The position numbers and the translations under genes are program-made. A DNA stretch of 64,000 nucleotides from Erythrocercus mccallii. Taxonomy: Eukaryota > Chordata > Aves > Passeriformes > Dicruridae. The stretch is taken from positions 42,057 through 106,056 of the forward strand of contig VZRG01002367.1 in assembly GCA_013397435.1 (NCBI GenBank). The letters are read 5' to 3'. Within the stretch, counting starts at the first letter, position 1. Every line of letters begins with the position of its first letter. Under the pieces are notes generated by a model. The model worked only from the letters and a program-made list of their open reading frames with translations. It was not told the origin of the DNA and made no database searches. Below, piece by piece: positions 34,701 to 47,324 of this stretch.

Positions 34701-37700
34701 ATGCAACAGTGTGTGCAGGGGTGGTTACAGAAACCAAGGAGATCTGTTTCTTTACTTGGATTAAAGTCTGTTCTTACATGAAAATCCAAATGACAAATTT
34801 TATTCAGTCCCCATTATTCATGCAGTGAATACCTCTTAGGGCTCCCCATAAATATGTTCTTTTCTAGACTTAAAATAAGTAGACAAACACGATGTGTTTA
34901 TACCAAATGCTGGAGGATTTACGAGTAACTACTATGTGGTTTGAAGTAACAATATACACAATGTATTGTATATTTTTGTATTTGGCCTACGTTCAATATA
35001 AGATTAAATACGCAGGCTTTAAAAAAAAACACTTTCCAATGCTGAAAGCAAAAAGGATGATCTATAATGAGGCTTTACAGTATATAGAATTTTTAAGGGT
35101 GATTTTTAATTTCTTTAATATATTTCCCATGTGGAAGTATGTATTTTGCGCTTCAAGTAAGATTCTGTTGGTTGCACTTAGCAGCAAACAGCTGGGGATT
35201 CTAGTGCCTTAACCACACAGCAGCTGCTAATTAAAAATATATAATTCTACCCTGATTAGCTTATAATGATTATAATCCCCTTAAATTTGATTATTACCAC
35301 AGCATGGTAACCTCAGCCACCCCCTGTTTCATTGTGGGACCTGTGAGTAACAAAACTAGTCATTAGGAGCTGATATCTGGCTCCTGAAGGATTTCTTCCC
35401 AGAGAGGAGCACAGGGGAATAAAGGCACCCCATTCCTCTGTGGCTTTGGACATGCCTGCTTGGAGTTTGGATTTTTTTGTTCGTGTGCAACAGGCAAACA
35501 GTGCATTTAGTTCATGGCTGTAGTGAATTTTCTTCAGTGCTGCTTTGGCTCTGCTAAATTTATTCAGTTTGTTCTTGTCTTCTGAGCTGAATTTTTTTTT
35601 TTTAACCACCTGGTCAACTTTGCAAAACAAAAAAGCTTTACAAAACATAAAAGTCATGCTTTTAGCCCTAGGATTGCTTTGCTTTCATCTTGTGCTCATC
35701 TGCTTATCCTTCACCAGGTTTTTCTCAAAATACTTTGTAACTCTGGATAGCTGGGAAGGGCCTCCTCCTTTCCTCTGTGGCACCTGGGTGACATTGTAGG
35801 GCAGAGCAGTAATAAATAACTGCTGCTGGAGAGCAGCTTGGAAACCCTGAGTTCTGGGCAGTTTTTTTCCCCTCTTGCTGCAGTCTGGAGACATGAAAAG
35901 AGGCAGTGTCAGAAGCCTGTCAGAGAGGTGCCCTAATCTGAAAGTGTCAGAGTCACTTAGAGTTCACCTCTGACTTCGGTATCTGGCATTAATGGAAGAG
36001 CTGAAAGGCCAGTTTTAATACACACAGGAGATAACAGAACCTGTCATTATTAAAAAGAAATAACATCTCCCAGAGCACACAGAAGGGACTGCATCAGTGT
36101 GCTCATTAGGAAAGTGCTTGGGCAGGGGAGGGCTGGTGCTTGTCCCAAAGGTTTGGACAGCAGAGGTGTGCTGGCCAGGGCGAGCTGAGTTTCTCCCAAG
36201 ATCTCTGTGTTGGTGGGACAGCCACCAGATGGGTGTTAATTCTTTTTAAGCCAATTAATTATGAATTATTCTGTATCTCAAATAACAGAGCCTGGATGTC
36301 TTACTGTGTAGCAGTTGTACTTCAGAGATTGAGGCAAGCCTAGGTGCCTCGTACAAGAGATAAAGGAAAGAGTTTCATTTTTTTTTCCTTAACATCATTC
36401 TGATTATTCCCCTTAGCTTTTTAAATTGCTTGGTTGGTTGGTTGTGGTGTTTTGGATTTCTATAAATTTATTTATTGAGATTGACACAACATGTTAGTGC
36501 ATTTTTTTAAAAAAGTATATAATTTAAGTAAGATTTTGATGCCCAGATGTTCCCTTCCAGTTTCATTCCACCCCATATGGACATTTGCATACAAATAAAA
36601 GGAAATGTCTTCTGTGTGTGTGGATAATTGATGGCTATTCCTCAGGTAAATTCAGCTAATATAATGCTTGTTAATTTTAAAGCTCTGCTGTGGTTGGCAA
36701 GGAACTGAAGGTATCAATCAGGCCCTGAGATGCAGCTTGTTGCAGCTCTGAAGGATGAAACCTGGTCTGAGAGTCACGAGTACACAGTCAATTTGTTCTT
36801 GGGCAAAAGAGAAAATTTCAGTGATTTCTAACTTTGGTTACCACTCTGCCGGGGATGTGAGATGTCTGTGCAAAACAAAGCAACAGAGATTTATGATTCT
36901 CCTAGTGAAGAGGCAACTTGCACTGCCGTGACAACTTGTACCTCAGAAGTTAATCACAGCTTTTCTCTGTGTTGCTGGGTTACGTTGCTTTGAGAAAAAA
37001 CAGAAACTGCTATGAACAGTATGAATAGCTGAAACCACAAGTCCCACTGAGATTACAGCCAGCTCCTCCTAAAGGAAACGGATTCAACCACCAACATAGT
37101 TTTTCATTAGATGATTTTTTTTTCTGAGTGAACAAAATACCCCTATTGTGGCATAATTGTTTAGTTTTTGGAGATGTAGGCAGAGTTGCAACTTACATGA
37201 CTGTTTGAAATAATAACTCAACTAGGTGAGGGGGGAGGGCAGAGAGACATTTGGCTTTTTATTACATTTTGTAGCATGTTGCAGACTAATGCAGCAGGTT
37301 TTAATTTTCTTGGTTTCTGTGCGTTTTGGCTCTGCAAAGGGGGGAAGGAGGAAAGTCTGTCTTGCATTTCAGGACAAATCTAAATCTGATGGACAAAAGT
37401 TTTGGGTATCTGATTGAAACCTTTTGTTGCTGAGACTGAGTGACTCTACCAGGCTGGCAGGGCTGAAGTGATTTCTGTCTCGGATTCAATGTTTTGAACT
37501 GGTTAAATGTATTTACTTGTGGTTAATGGAAAAGTTAATACTTTCGTTATATCAATATGATAATGGCTAAAAATCAAGCTGAGTTATAAGTGGGGAAAGT
37601 GAAGTATAGAAAAGCCATGGAAGCAGAGTTTGGACCCACAGATGTAATTTAATATAAGCAATTTTTGATTTCTGGTACCTTGACTTTTCAGACCAGAAAC

Positions 37701-40160
37701 ACCCAGAGTTGTACCCAGTTCTTCAAGATGTACAAAGTGATGGTGATTTTGATAAACTTAATTAAACAGAAGATGGTGAAGTTTACCATATTAATGCTTG
37801 TCATCTGAAATTACTTCTATGTCTTAGCTAAAGGCCCAGAAATTGCTTTGGTCCATTCTTTTCCTGCCCTTGTATTGACCAGGTACATCACTCATCAGCA
37901 AAAGATGTTACTGTTTCATCCAGATGGGCTCATCAGAAGGCAGCATTTACTTAGGGGTTTAGGAGATGCAGACAGTTAGGAATTTTAAAAAATGATCAAA
38001 GAATGGGGGATCTTGGATCTGTGGTTGTTACTGTGAAGAGAAGACAACAGTTTCCAAAAAGTGTTTGAATATCTACCCACTGGAAGCTTGATGATTTAAA
38101 CAGCATCACATTGGCATGTCCTCATGAGTTTTAATTTTACAAATCGCTGTTAGGTTCATGTATTGTCTAGGCTAAATATAGCAACCATACTTCAGGAAAT
38201 TTTTAAATATAGGGTTGGCCAGCCTCTGTTTCTTTGTAGACTTTTCTCATGGGAATTGTCTGGCTGGTTACACCATGACCACCAAACATCAGACAATGCA
38301 AGGAACTTCTTCCCCTTGCCCCACTTTATTTCCATCTCTCTTCCCAAAGGCAGTCCCTTGGAGTGGTGGCTGTGGTTTACTTGGTTTTTTTTCTCTAGGA
38401 ATTTTGTGAGCAAACTCTTGGACTTACTCGTAAAGGCCTTTCTAGCATCTGCTCTTTGCCAGAAAGCTTTCCAGAGAAAGTCGTGCTGTGTACATGTTTT
38501 TTCAGAATTCCCTTGGTAATTAATAAAAAATACGGGAGTAAAATTAATTTGTTGATCTTCTTCAAAAGCTGCTGAGCACCTCATGAGTGTTTCCTTGGCC
38601 ATTGCTGGGTGGCTGTTACAATGACTGAAAATTGTTGTGCTTGAAAAATGCACTGTGAGCCTGCCCATGTTTAGGGCCTCTTTTTAGGCAGGCTCTCATC
38701 AGAGCTTTGGAAAGCTGGTTGTGTGCAGGAGGCACTCTTGAAAGTAAAAAATGTCTTTGCATAACTCTGGATTTAAATACTTTCATTTGTTTGGTCTTTA
38801 ATGTTTTATTAACCATCTAAACCAGTTGAGATTGCAGCTAGAGATTCAGCAGCAAAACCAGATAAACCAGTATGTTTTGCTCACCTCAACATTTGTTGAT
38901 AGGAGGATACTCCAAGCATTCCTGTGGGCTCCTGCAGAGAGCTGGGCTGTAGAGGAACAAGCACGGAGTCCTGGCAAGCCAGTGCAGAAGGTGAAACTCC
39001 AAAAGAGGTGGAAAGCATCCAGAGAAGACATATACTTCAAAAGGAGTTTTTCTAATGAAAATAATCCATCATGAGGAAATGAGTATGTTTGAGGCTTATT
39101 CAGCAAGTGGGAATACAGCTCCAGAAACTGATACAAGTAAACTTTGTCTGAATTGCAGAGGAAATTAATACAGACAGTTGATTAAAAATGTGACAGAAGT
39201 TTGAATTTTAAACTTCATAAAAAGGACAAATGAAACATTGTTTCCGTAAGCAAAGACAAACCTGTGAAAGACAAATCAGAATGGAAAATAGATAGCAAGT
39301 TACTCGTTTGAAAGCAAACAAACAAACCCCTCAAACCTATTAAAAGCAATGGAAAAAATGAAAATTGCTTTTAGACCATATGAGATGGCTTGTGATTGTT
39401 GGTGCAGTGGTCACGTGAGATTCTGGAAATTAAGTCTGCTGCTGCTTCTGGTCACTGCTGTCATCTGGAGCATGGGGATGTGCATGACCCCAGGTGATTT
39501 GAGAGCAGCTGTCATCCCTAAGCCTCTGACTCCTGCACTGCATGATTTGCTGGAGGGGGGTTGGGGTGAAAATTCAGGACTACAGAAAAACCCAAATGTA
39601 CAGTTTGACTGAAAAGCACCTATACAGCCACTTTAGTCCCTGCCTGGCCCTTTGGTGTGGATTCATTGGGCGCAGAGATGCCCAGAGTGAGGAGCAGCCC
39701 TTGTGGAGCACAGTCCAGCTGTGCTGCACAGAGGGACAGATTCATTTCTGCCTTTTCCCTGCAGTGTCAGCAATTCAGAGGCAGGCACTGAGGAAAAATC
39801 TGAGCAAGGCTGTAAGATGCTGCTTCCAAGGGCCTCTGGAGAAGCTCAGCCTCCCTGGTCTTGCCTGGAGAGGGAAAACTGTGTCATGACATGAGGTTGG
39901 GTAAGTGGGCAAGTTTGTCCCAAGGACAGAGATCTCCCATCCATGCACCTGCAGCAGAACAGTGAGGGATTTATACAGAGCTCCCTGCAACTCTGCAAAA
40001 TTGAGAATGCTGCCTCTAAGGCTGCTTGGGGCCAGTAGGCTTCTGGGCTTTGTCAAGGCTTGGAAGCACCTCTGATTTATTTGATTTAACTTGCATAATT
40101 ATGCAAGAGTGCTTGTGTGGGGTGTATTAACCATTGCAAAGCAAGCGAAGTTGTTTAAGG
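28762..40160. other. Intronic sequence, no gene seen
   Basis: I see long mixed to AT-rich intron with no supportable exon, RNA gene or intact repeat. An AT-rich block with clustered homeodomain-type cores is annotated at 35227-35297. A short GGTT run occurs near 36432-36444. A 106-codon open frame at 34892-35212 is AT-rich and matches nothing known to me. Confidence 0.45.
35227..35297. promoter_or_regulatory. AT-rich cluster of homeodomain-type motifs
   Basis: Within about 70 bases there are CTAATTA (35228-35234), GATTAGC (35254-35260), TAATGATTATAATCC (35264-35278), TTGATTATTACC (35287-35298) and related TAAT or GATTA cores. These resemble sites for paired-like and bicoid-type (OTX/PITX) homeodomain proteins. 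Such cores arise easily by chance in AT-rich DNA, so this is only a candidate enhancer fragment. Confidence 0.2.
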
Positions 40161-40407
40161 ATCATAGAATCATTAAAGCTGGAAAAATCCTCTAGGATCA
40201 TCAAGGCCAGCCTTCAAACAAATAGCACCAAGCCCATCAAGTCATGTCATGAAGTGCCATGTATCTTTCTTTTTTAACACTTTCAGGGACGGTGACTCCA
40301 CAGCTTCCCTGGGGAACCTGTTCCAATGCTTGACCATTCCTTCAGTGGAGAAATTTTTTCTAATATCTAACCTGAACTTCCCCTGGCATACCTTGAGGCC
40401 ATTTCCT
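40161..40407 (-). mobile_element. CR1 LINE, 5'-truncated 3' tail (reverse orientation)
   Basis: The + strand begins ATCATAGAATCATTAAAGC, the reverse complement of the CR1 3' end. It continues with words typical of a reversed CR1 tail: TAGGATCATCAAGGCCAGCC, GGACGGTGACTCCACAGCTT, CCTGGGGAACCTGTTCCAAT and CTAATATCTAACCTGAAC, ending near TTGAGGCCATTTCCT. The insertion is antisense to MAGI1. It is about 250 bases, carries no coding capacity, and is moderately diverged, so it is an old fixed copy. Confidence 0.92.
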
Positions 40408-43400
40408 AAAGGGGAAATGTTTTATCATCTTAGCTTTTCATACGGGGATGTGCATAACATCATTTTATTTCTGTGGTTTTCAAGGCACAAGATTTTTAAC
40501 CTGCTCTGCTTTGAGGTGCAAACTGATGCCCCATCTCTGCAACAAGATCACTCTTTGATCAAAGGGGCCTGTTGGGCACATCAGCAGCAGATGGTGGAAT
40601 GGGCCAATTTTCAATGGCCCTGGCACACCAGAGCCAGGCCAAAGCAGAGGCTCAAGAATTAACATAGAAAATGCCTGGGGTTTGCAGTAGTGAAGTTCAT
40701 TTACCTGTGTGTCAAGGGGATATGTGAGACTCCTCACATCCACAGCTCCTATCATCATGTAGCTTCAGGGAGAGGCAGGGCAGGGCTGTTTGCATTGATA
40801 AGGAAATGTCAGCTTGTGTCACTTGGAAATGTGTTACAGTTTTTATACACACACAGACACACAGAGATATATGTGAATTCTCTGTCCTGTTCCTCGGGAG
40901 CCAGCTTTGTTTTGTTGTGCTGGATGAGGCAACGTTTGTCAAATTGAAGGTAGCTGTGATACAAGTCCCCAAAGCAATAAAAGAAGGTTCAACGTGCACA
41001 GCTGCTCCAAACGTAATAAATTGTGTCTCAGGGCTGCAGGTGTGTAGCAGTATCTGGGGTTTGGTTTGGGTATTTTTTGTTCGGTCTAGTTTCTTCACTA
41101 GATCTTTAAAACAAATGCGTGTGCTTGTCAATGTGCAATGCTTTTTGTAAGTATATGCTCTAGAGGGAAAATGAAGGTGTCTTACAGAACCTAGGTTTGT
41201 CCTTTCATATTGCAGAGGCAATTTAAAAAGTCTGGAGGGCTGCCCCAAGGACAGCGCCCATCACCTGGGGAAAACTAGGTTATTACATGGGAGTTGGGCA
41301 TGTCATCAACTGCATTCCTGGTAAATCTGGGGGAGAAGAGAGATTACCTACTTGTAAATGGCAGCAGGCTTTGGTTTGGAGAAGGCTAATTACTATGTGG
41401 AAGATAGGATATCTATATATATATGTATAACTTTATCCACTTAAATCTCTGTAGTCTTCCTAATTTTTCTGGTGTGTAAGCACAGCAGAATGCTGGTTGA
41501 CCTGGGTAAGTCTGGTATCTCGGCTCCTGGTTGATCAGAGGAGGTGCAAAATCCTTCCTGGACAGAGACATTTGGGGATCTTACCCCAGAAACACATAGT
41601 GCTGATTTTCCGAAGTCATAACATCATGACAAAATTTTGCCAAAGTTTTTCCCAGTGCCTTTACCAAAACTCATTAGTGAAGAGAAGCCGTCAGCCAGCC
41701 TATTCCCAAATCCATCAGTGATGGTTTTCCAGCACAGCTTCCATGTGCAGCAGTCTTCAAAGTTATTTTTTGGTATCCCATCAGCACACTGGTCCTGGCT
41801 CAGAGCAAGTGTTGATATTGTCAGTCCCTCCCCAGCTGGAGAACTGTTTGTTATTTTGAAATTTTTGTTATGTTTTCAAAGCATTTTTGAAATGTTTTGT
41901 TATCTGAAATTTTGACTCCTTGCAAATTAGAAATTTTGCCACAGAACTTTTCACTTGGTCTGCATTTTTTCTTCTCTTTGCCATCCTTCTTCCCCTGCTG
42001 CATTTTCTTTGTTGCCAAACTGGATTCTCACAAGGTGGTATTCATCCATCTCACCCTGAGGACTGTGTTGGGTTAGGTTGGGCACCTGCCAGCATTGGAG
42101 ATAGCTGGGTTAGCCCCAGCAATCCATTGCAATTTGCATACTGATGAAGGTGGGGCACTGTCTCTCATTTAATCCTGTGAAGTGAAATAATTATTTTCCC
42201 ACCCAGTGACCCGACATGGCTTTATAATTAATTTTTATAATTGGTGGAACACATACTTTCTAATGATACCAGTCAGTTGTCTGCCAGGACACAGTGATGT
42301 ATTTACTGCCAGATTGCTGCCTTTGACTAAAATCAACAGTTCTACTCTTTGAGCAGTGGATGATCCATGACTCTGTGTCAGAGTAGTATTTAATTGACTT
42401 GCAGAGTTTACTCAGAAGTTGTTGGCTAGCCTTGTAAACACCACTTCTCTGAAAAATCATTTGTAGTGGCTGGCAAGCTCAGTATAAGTTTTGTGTGAAA
42501 TATTTTTTTTTAACGTTTGCAGGTGTTGCTTTGCCTCCTTCCCAGGGGAAAATCATGTTCTTGTAGTGTTTGTGAAGCAGGGTTGTTTCTGCTGTGGGGC
42601 ACTGTTATGTGCAGGAAGGGCTGTTGATGGAGTAAAGTGTGTGTAAGTATGTATGTATTTGTATTTTCCATCTCTGCCAAACAGAGATGCTTCTGGTGCC
42701 AAGGGCTGCTGGGGGGTCACCAGTAGCTCCTCAGGGCAATGTTTAGCTCAGCTCTGGGCATAAAAGAGCTGAGCAGAGTGTGGTCATCCTTGAGATGGGC
42801 ATGAGAAATTAGCACTGATTTGTTGGATAAAGATTCTTCATCCAACAGTTCAAATCTCAGAGGGATGAAAAGTTGATTTCCTGAGGTGATTTCCAGGTTT
42901 CTGCTTTGTTGGGAGCTTCTGTTCAAAACTGCTCTTATTTCTAGCATTCATTATCTTTCCCAACAGGGAAACCACTTCGTGTTTAGCAAAAGGGTGAGGC
43001 AGAATCACCTTTGATGAAAATGTTGGTTCAAAGCCATTTCATTACAAATCAGAGCAAGTTCCAGCAGCACTTCAGCATTTTGCTTGCAAAAGTCAGCAGG
43101 CAGCCCGAGTGATGAGCACAAACCACTGGAATCAAGGTACAAAAGTGCTTAAATAAGAAAATATTACCTTGTAGGTGAGGACCTTGTGTGGTGGGAAGTA
43201 AATGAAGATGACAAAGCTGTAGGGTCTGCTGGCACAGATGGTATTTCACAATGTGAGAAACCATCTTTTGGGAACTGGGAACCTGCATGTACGAAGTCAC
43301 AGGTGTGTGGTGGCTGGAGACGTCCCTTTCCAGGCCACCATGTCAATGGGAAGACAAAGGGACTGTGTCCTGGGATGACAATTTGTCCACATCAATGGGT

Positions 43401-46400
43401 CAGGCCACTCTGCGGGCTGGGGAGTGGTTGCAGGCTGAGTTTAGAGGATGTTTTGTCTTACTGTTGTGCCTCTGAGCTGATGGGGTTTATACCATCTCGA
43501 GTCCTGTGGGAAGCTCTGTGGGTCTGGGTCTGTGCCCAACCAGCCCTGTATAAATTCTGAGGGGTATTTGAGCGTTCTGCACAGGCAGCAAGAGACCACG
43601 GCTCCTGACCCAGGTTGTGGTGGAGGGAGGCTTCAGTCAAAGGGCTTTGTTTGTGTTTTTGCATTTCCCAGATTATGTGGCTGCCAACACCTTCCTGCCC
43701 TGTCCGCACCGAGGTCTCTCTCACATGGATGTAACTGAGGGAGGCCTTGGGAAGGGCCCATCCAGACATGACTGTGAGAGCTGTAATGAATGGCCCGCTC
43801 TGAGCAGTCCTGAGTCATTCCCTGTTCCCTCCTGCTCCAAGCAGGGAAGGGCACTGAGAGGGCATTGCCCCCAGGCCATGAATTTGGGGCTTGCCGTGCT
43901 GGGGGGGTGAGGAAGAGGGGTTTACGTGCTTTCCCCCAGGAGTGATGCTCTCACGTGCTGTCCCTCGTGTTCTCCCAGCATCGGAGTTTGCTGCCCTGGC
44001 CAGCCCTGGTGTTACACTGCCCTGTTGGCTGAGCTGTTTTCCCTGCTTGCTCTGCACCTTGGTTTTGTGTGTGGCTGCACACACATTTGACACATCCCAA
44101 ACAGCAGCAGGAGTGGGTCAGACGGAGCCGGGATTGCTGCTTCCACCCCTCAGTGACAATTTTGGTTTCAATGCGCATCAGACTGCCGCCAGAGGGAAGG
44201 GGAACAGAGCTGAGAGCTTAAATATTGGCCAAAGATACACCATCAGCATGAGGAAATGTACTGACTGAGGCTGACTGTGGGAAAAATACCTGCTATTTCA
44301 GATTTCAAGGTGTGAGGAAATTCTTACTTTACCTGGTGCTAATTTGTAAATTGTAACCACATGAGTGTGACTGGTGCAATTCAGGAATGGCATATACAAC
44401 GCTCTTGATGGATGCTGTGCATTTCATTTCGACCACATAACCTGCCTTGGGCTGGTTTTTAACATACCCTTTTTGAGCTGAAATTCTTTCTAGAGGTCCC
44501 TTTCATTTTGGGTGGCCTGCATGGATTGTAGCAACCCAGCACAGCAGGGATGAGTAATAGGAGAGACAATGTTATTTCTGAATTTCCTTGTCTTTGAAGA
44601 CTGAGGTTAGATACTTTGTTCTTCTCGCTGAAGTGGAAGTCTATGGTTTAATTTTTCTTGAATAAGTGTAGGTATTTCAAGTCTGTGCTTTCCCATAAGT
44701 GGTTTGCTGGCCTTTTAGAGGTTTTATTTCTTAAAAAAAAACCAAAAAAAAACCCAAGAAAAAAATAACTGGAAGCATCTTTTAGACTCCAGTTGCTTTC
44801 AGAATCTCACTGGGAGGAATGGTGATGCTACATAACGTGGGAACCTCGTCTCAGCTGTGTGTTCAGGGCAGCTTTTGCTCCAGCAAAGTGCTCTGTCCCA
44901 GTGGTCTGGCAGAAACTCAACAATACTGGGCATTTTACTGTCAAGTAAATGTAAAATACAAACCGTTTTGGTGCAATGGGGCCCCAGTAGTGCCAGTCAC
45001 TCCAAACCTTGCTTTTTTTTGGAGAATGCTTGGCCCAGGTAAGAAGGCTTTACCAGGCAGATCGAGCCCACCTTCTGTCGAGACAGGCTCTGCTGTGGGT
45101 GCTTTGGGAGCAGCTGCAAAGCGCTTCTTGGAAAACTGGAGCAGTTTTCCACAGACTAATGCAAAAATGTAGAAGATGGACATGTGAGGTGTCTGCAGCA
45201 AGAGAGTTCAGGGGATGAGATGTCTCTGTGTGTCTGGGCAGAAATGCTGGGAGGTGAGTTTTGTTCTCACCTTTCTCTGAGGTGCTTCAATTCTGTTCCA
45301 CATTCATTGCTCTTTACCCCATCCCTCTCCTTAAAAGACACAGAAATGCAAGACCATCACACCAGCATCTGCTTGATTATTGCCTGGGCATCTGTGTCCT
45401 GCTTGAGAAATCTTACTCTGAGTTGAACATGTTTGTATAAACTCTCACAGCTTTGGGCCAGCTGCCTGCTCCTGCCAATCTCAGCCATTCTGCATCTGTC
45501 CTTGCCTTGTGTCAGGAGAGATCCTTTGGAATTAAATTACATTAAAAGAGGTTGTTTCATTTTTTTGTGACAGCTCTTAAATGGGACATTTCCTTTTCCA
45601 CTTCACTTTTTTTAACGCTGCATAGTTAAAAATACAGGTCCTGCTCATCTGGCAACTTCAGCTAAGGCTGCCCAGGACTTTGCTACATCTCAGAGTGGGG
45701 AACTTGCGTTTTTTGTGAGTCAGTTTTGGGAGAGATGAACCTGTTGGTTTGCAGTCCCCAGCATCTTGGAACTGTCTTAATTACCAAGATTTAAGGGAGG
45801 ATCTGTGGGAAGAAGCTTCTTACAGAAAGTGATTTTGTTTATCATTTTGCTGCAGTTTCACAGCCTTTGAGTTTTTTCTATTAAGGAATGAAACTGAATA
45901 AAATTTAATTATATTTTCTTGGCATTTCCTCTGCAACAGTTCATTTATTATATATAAATGCAGTGTTATGTATTCCAGGTAATTTATATAATTACTGTGC
46001 CATTAAGTGTGTCTACTTAGAATCAACAAAATTAGAAAATTAAGTGTCTGCAGTTGTGGTTGCCTGGTTATGGTATATCCTGGATGGGATTCCCATGTGA
46101 GAGCCTTCCTTTTTCTTTTTTTTTGTGTGTGTGAACCTTTAACACCAGCATGAGTTGCATTAACACTAAATGATTAAACAGGAAAAATATTTCATTGGAA
46201 TGACATATATGTAAAACATGACTTCTTTAGTGATGTTATTAGAATATTTAATGTTTTCATTTCCTGGCCTCTGGGAATTTAGCTATGCAGCTTTAACATT
46301 GCCTTCCAAAGGAAACAGGGAATGGTTTCCCCCTTGTTAATTCACAGAGCTGCTTGCCATGGGGTGTTACTGAGGGCCAAAATTCAATGTCTGAGACGAT

Positions 46401-46774
46401 GCCAATAATTAAATATACATCAACTGTTGGAGCAACTGAGATTAAGGCAAAAATCCACCCCAAACAAACCCCAGCCCTCTGAAAGTAAGAATATTGGATG
46501 GGATATGCCTTCATGCTTCAGGATATAAATCAATATTAAGTTTGGCTTTGGGAAGAGGAAGGTTTTTCTGAAGCACATCAGGAGGAATTGCTGTCACTGC
46601 TCCACCCTGTGCTCTGTGCCTCCTCTGCTCCAGCCAGGATGCTCTCCCTGCCAGCAGAGATGTTTAGCATGAGACATCAGAGCATCAAAGGTTTGTAAAA
46701 GAGAAGGGATATATAAAAAAGGGGTTCCTCCATCATTTCCCCGCTGTTTCTGGAGCTGTTTGCAGTTCCATCCC
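40408..46774. other. Intronic sequence, no gene seen
   Basis: No supportable exon, RNA gene or intact repeat is visible. Small AC/AG and AT-dinucleotide runs occur near 40847-40872 and 41410-41428. An A-rich stretch at 44733-44766 is annotated separately. An AT-rich stretch with several TAAT and TTATATAA words lies near 45895-46045. Confidence 0.45.
44733..44766. repeat. A-rich low-complexity tract
   Basis: Three runs of A separated by CC, CCC and G form a 34-base A-rich tract. No retroposed sequence is recognisable upstream, so it is treated as simple low-complexity DNA. Confidence 0.85.
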
Positions 46775-46826
46775 AAATAATCTTCCAGATCTGTTCCAGC
46801 CCAGGCCTTTCTGGGATTCTATGATT
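46775..46826 (+). mobile_element. CR1 LINE 3' terminal fragment
   Basis: The stretch ATAATCTTCCAGATCTGTTC, then CAGCCCAGGCCTTTCTGGG and ATTCTATGATT, matches the last 50 or so bases of sense-oriented avian CR1, including the ATTCTATGATT-type 3' end. Sequence further upstream no longer resembles CR1, so this is a very short copy or a heavily decayed one. Confidence 0.6.
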
Positions 46827-47308
46827 GTTATCCATCTGTGTTCACTTGTCCCAGGCCATGGTTTCCACCTAGCCAAAAAAACGTAACTGGGGACTGCAGG
46901 AGTGCTGGGGGATATCTGTTCCTGGGTGGGAAACTCTGCTGAACTGTTTAAAAAATAATAATCTGAAATATTTAAAATATCATTGTCTTTATGGGTTTTA
47001 TGTGGCCATCGGTCATCATACTGCTGTGCTTCTGCATGAAATCACTGCACTGGGAATATTTCTCAGTGTTTTCAGCCAAGGACTATCAGGCAGCCCATGG
47101 ATGTCCTGAATTCTCCCACACTTCCCTATCAGCAGTTGTCCAAGACTTAATGGCTCTTCTTTCCTTTATAAAGATTGGAAGCATTGTCAAGCCAGGCTTT
47201 CCTGAGGTTTGAATATGCTTTTTGACACATGTGTTTTCTTTGGAGTTTTTTGTTGCATTAGATTATAAAAACTTGGTGGATGAAAGTGGATTGAATTCCA
47301 GCTGGCAC

Positions 47309-47324
47309 AAAAAAAAAAAAAAAA
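47309..47324. repeat. A16 homopolymer
   Basis: This is a pure run of 16 A. I looked upstream for a processed pseudogene or SINE that would explain a poly(A) tail and saw none. Confidence 0.9.

Noticed and set aside
34892..35212. 106-codon AT-rich open frame with hydrophobic stretches
   Set aside because: The apparent membrane-like segments come from T-rich codons (Phe, Leu, Tyr, Ile). There is no family signature.
39349..39612. 87-codon open frame with a signal-peptide-like Leu run
   Set aside because: It is short, isolated and without splice context. The Leu run comes from a CTG-rich word.
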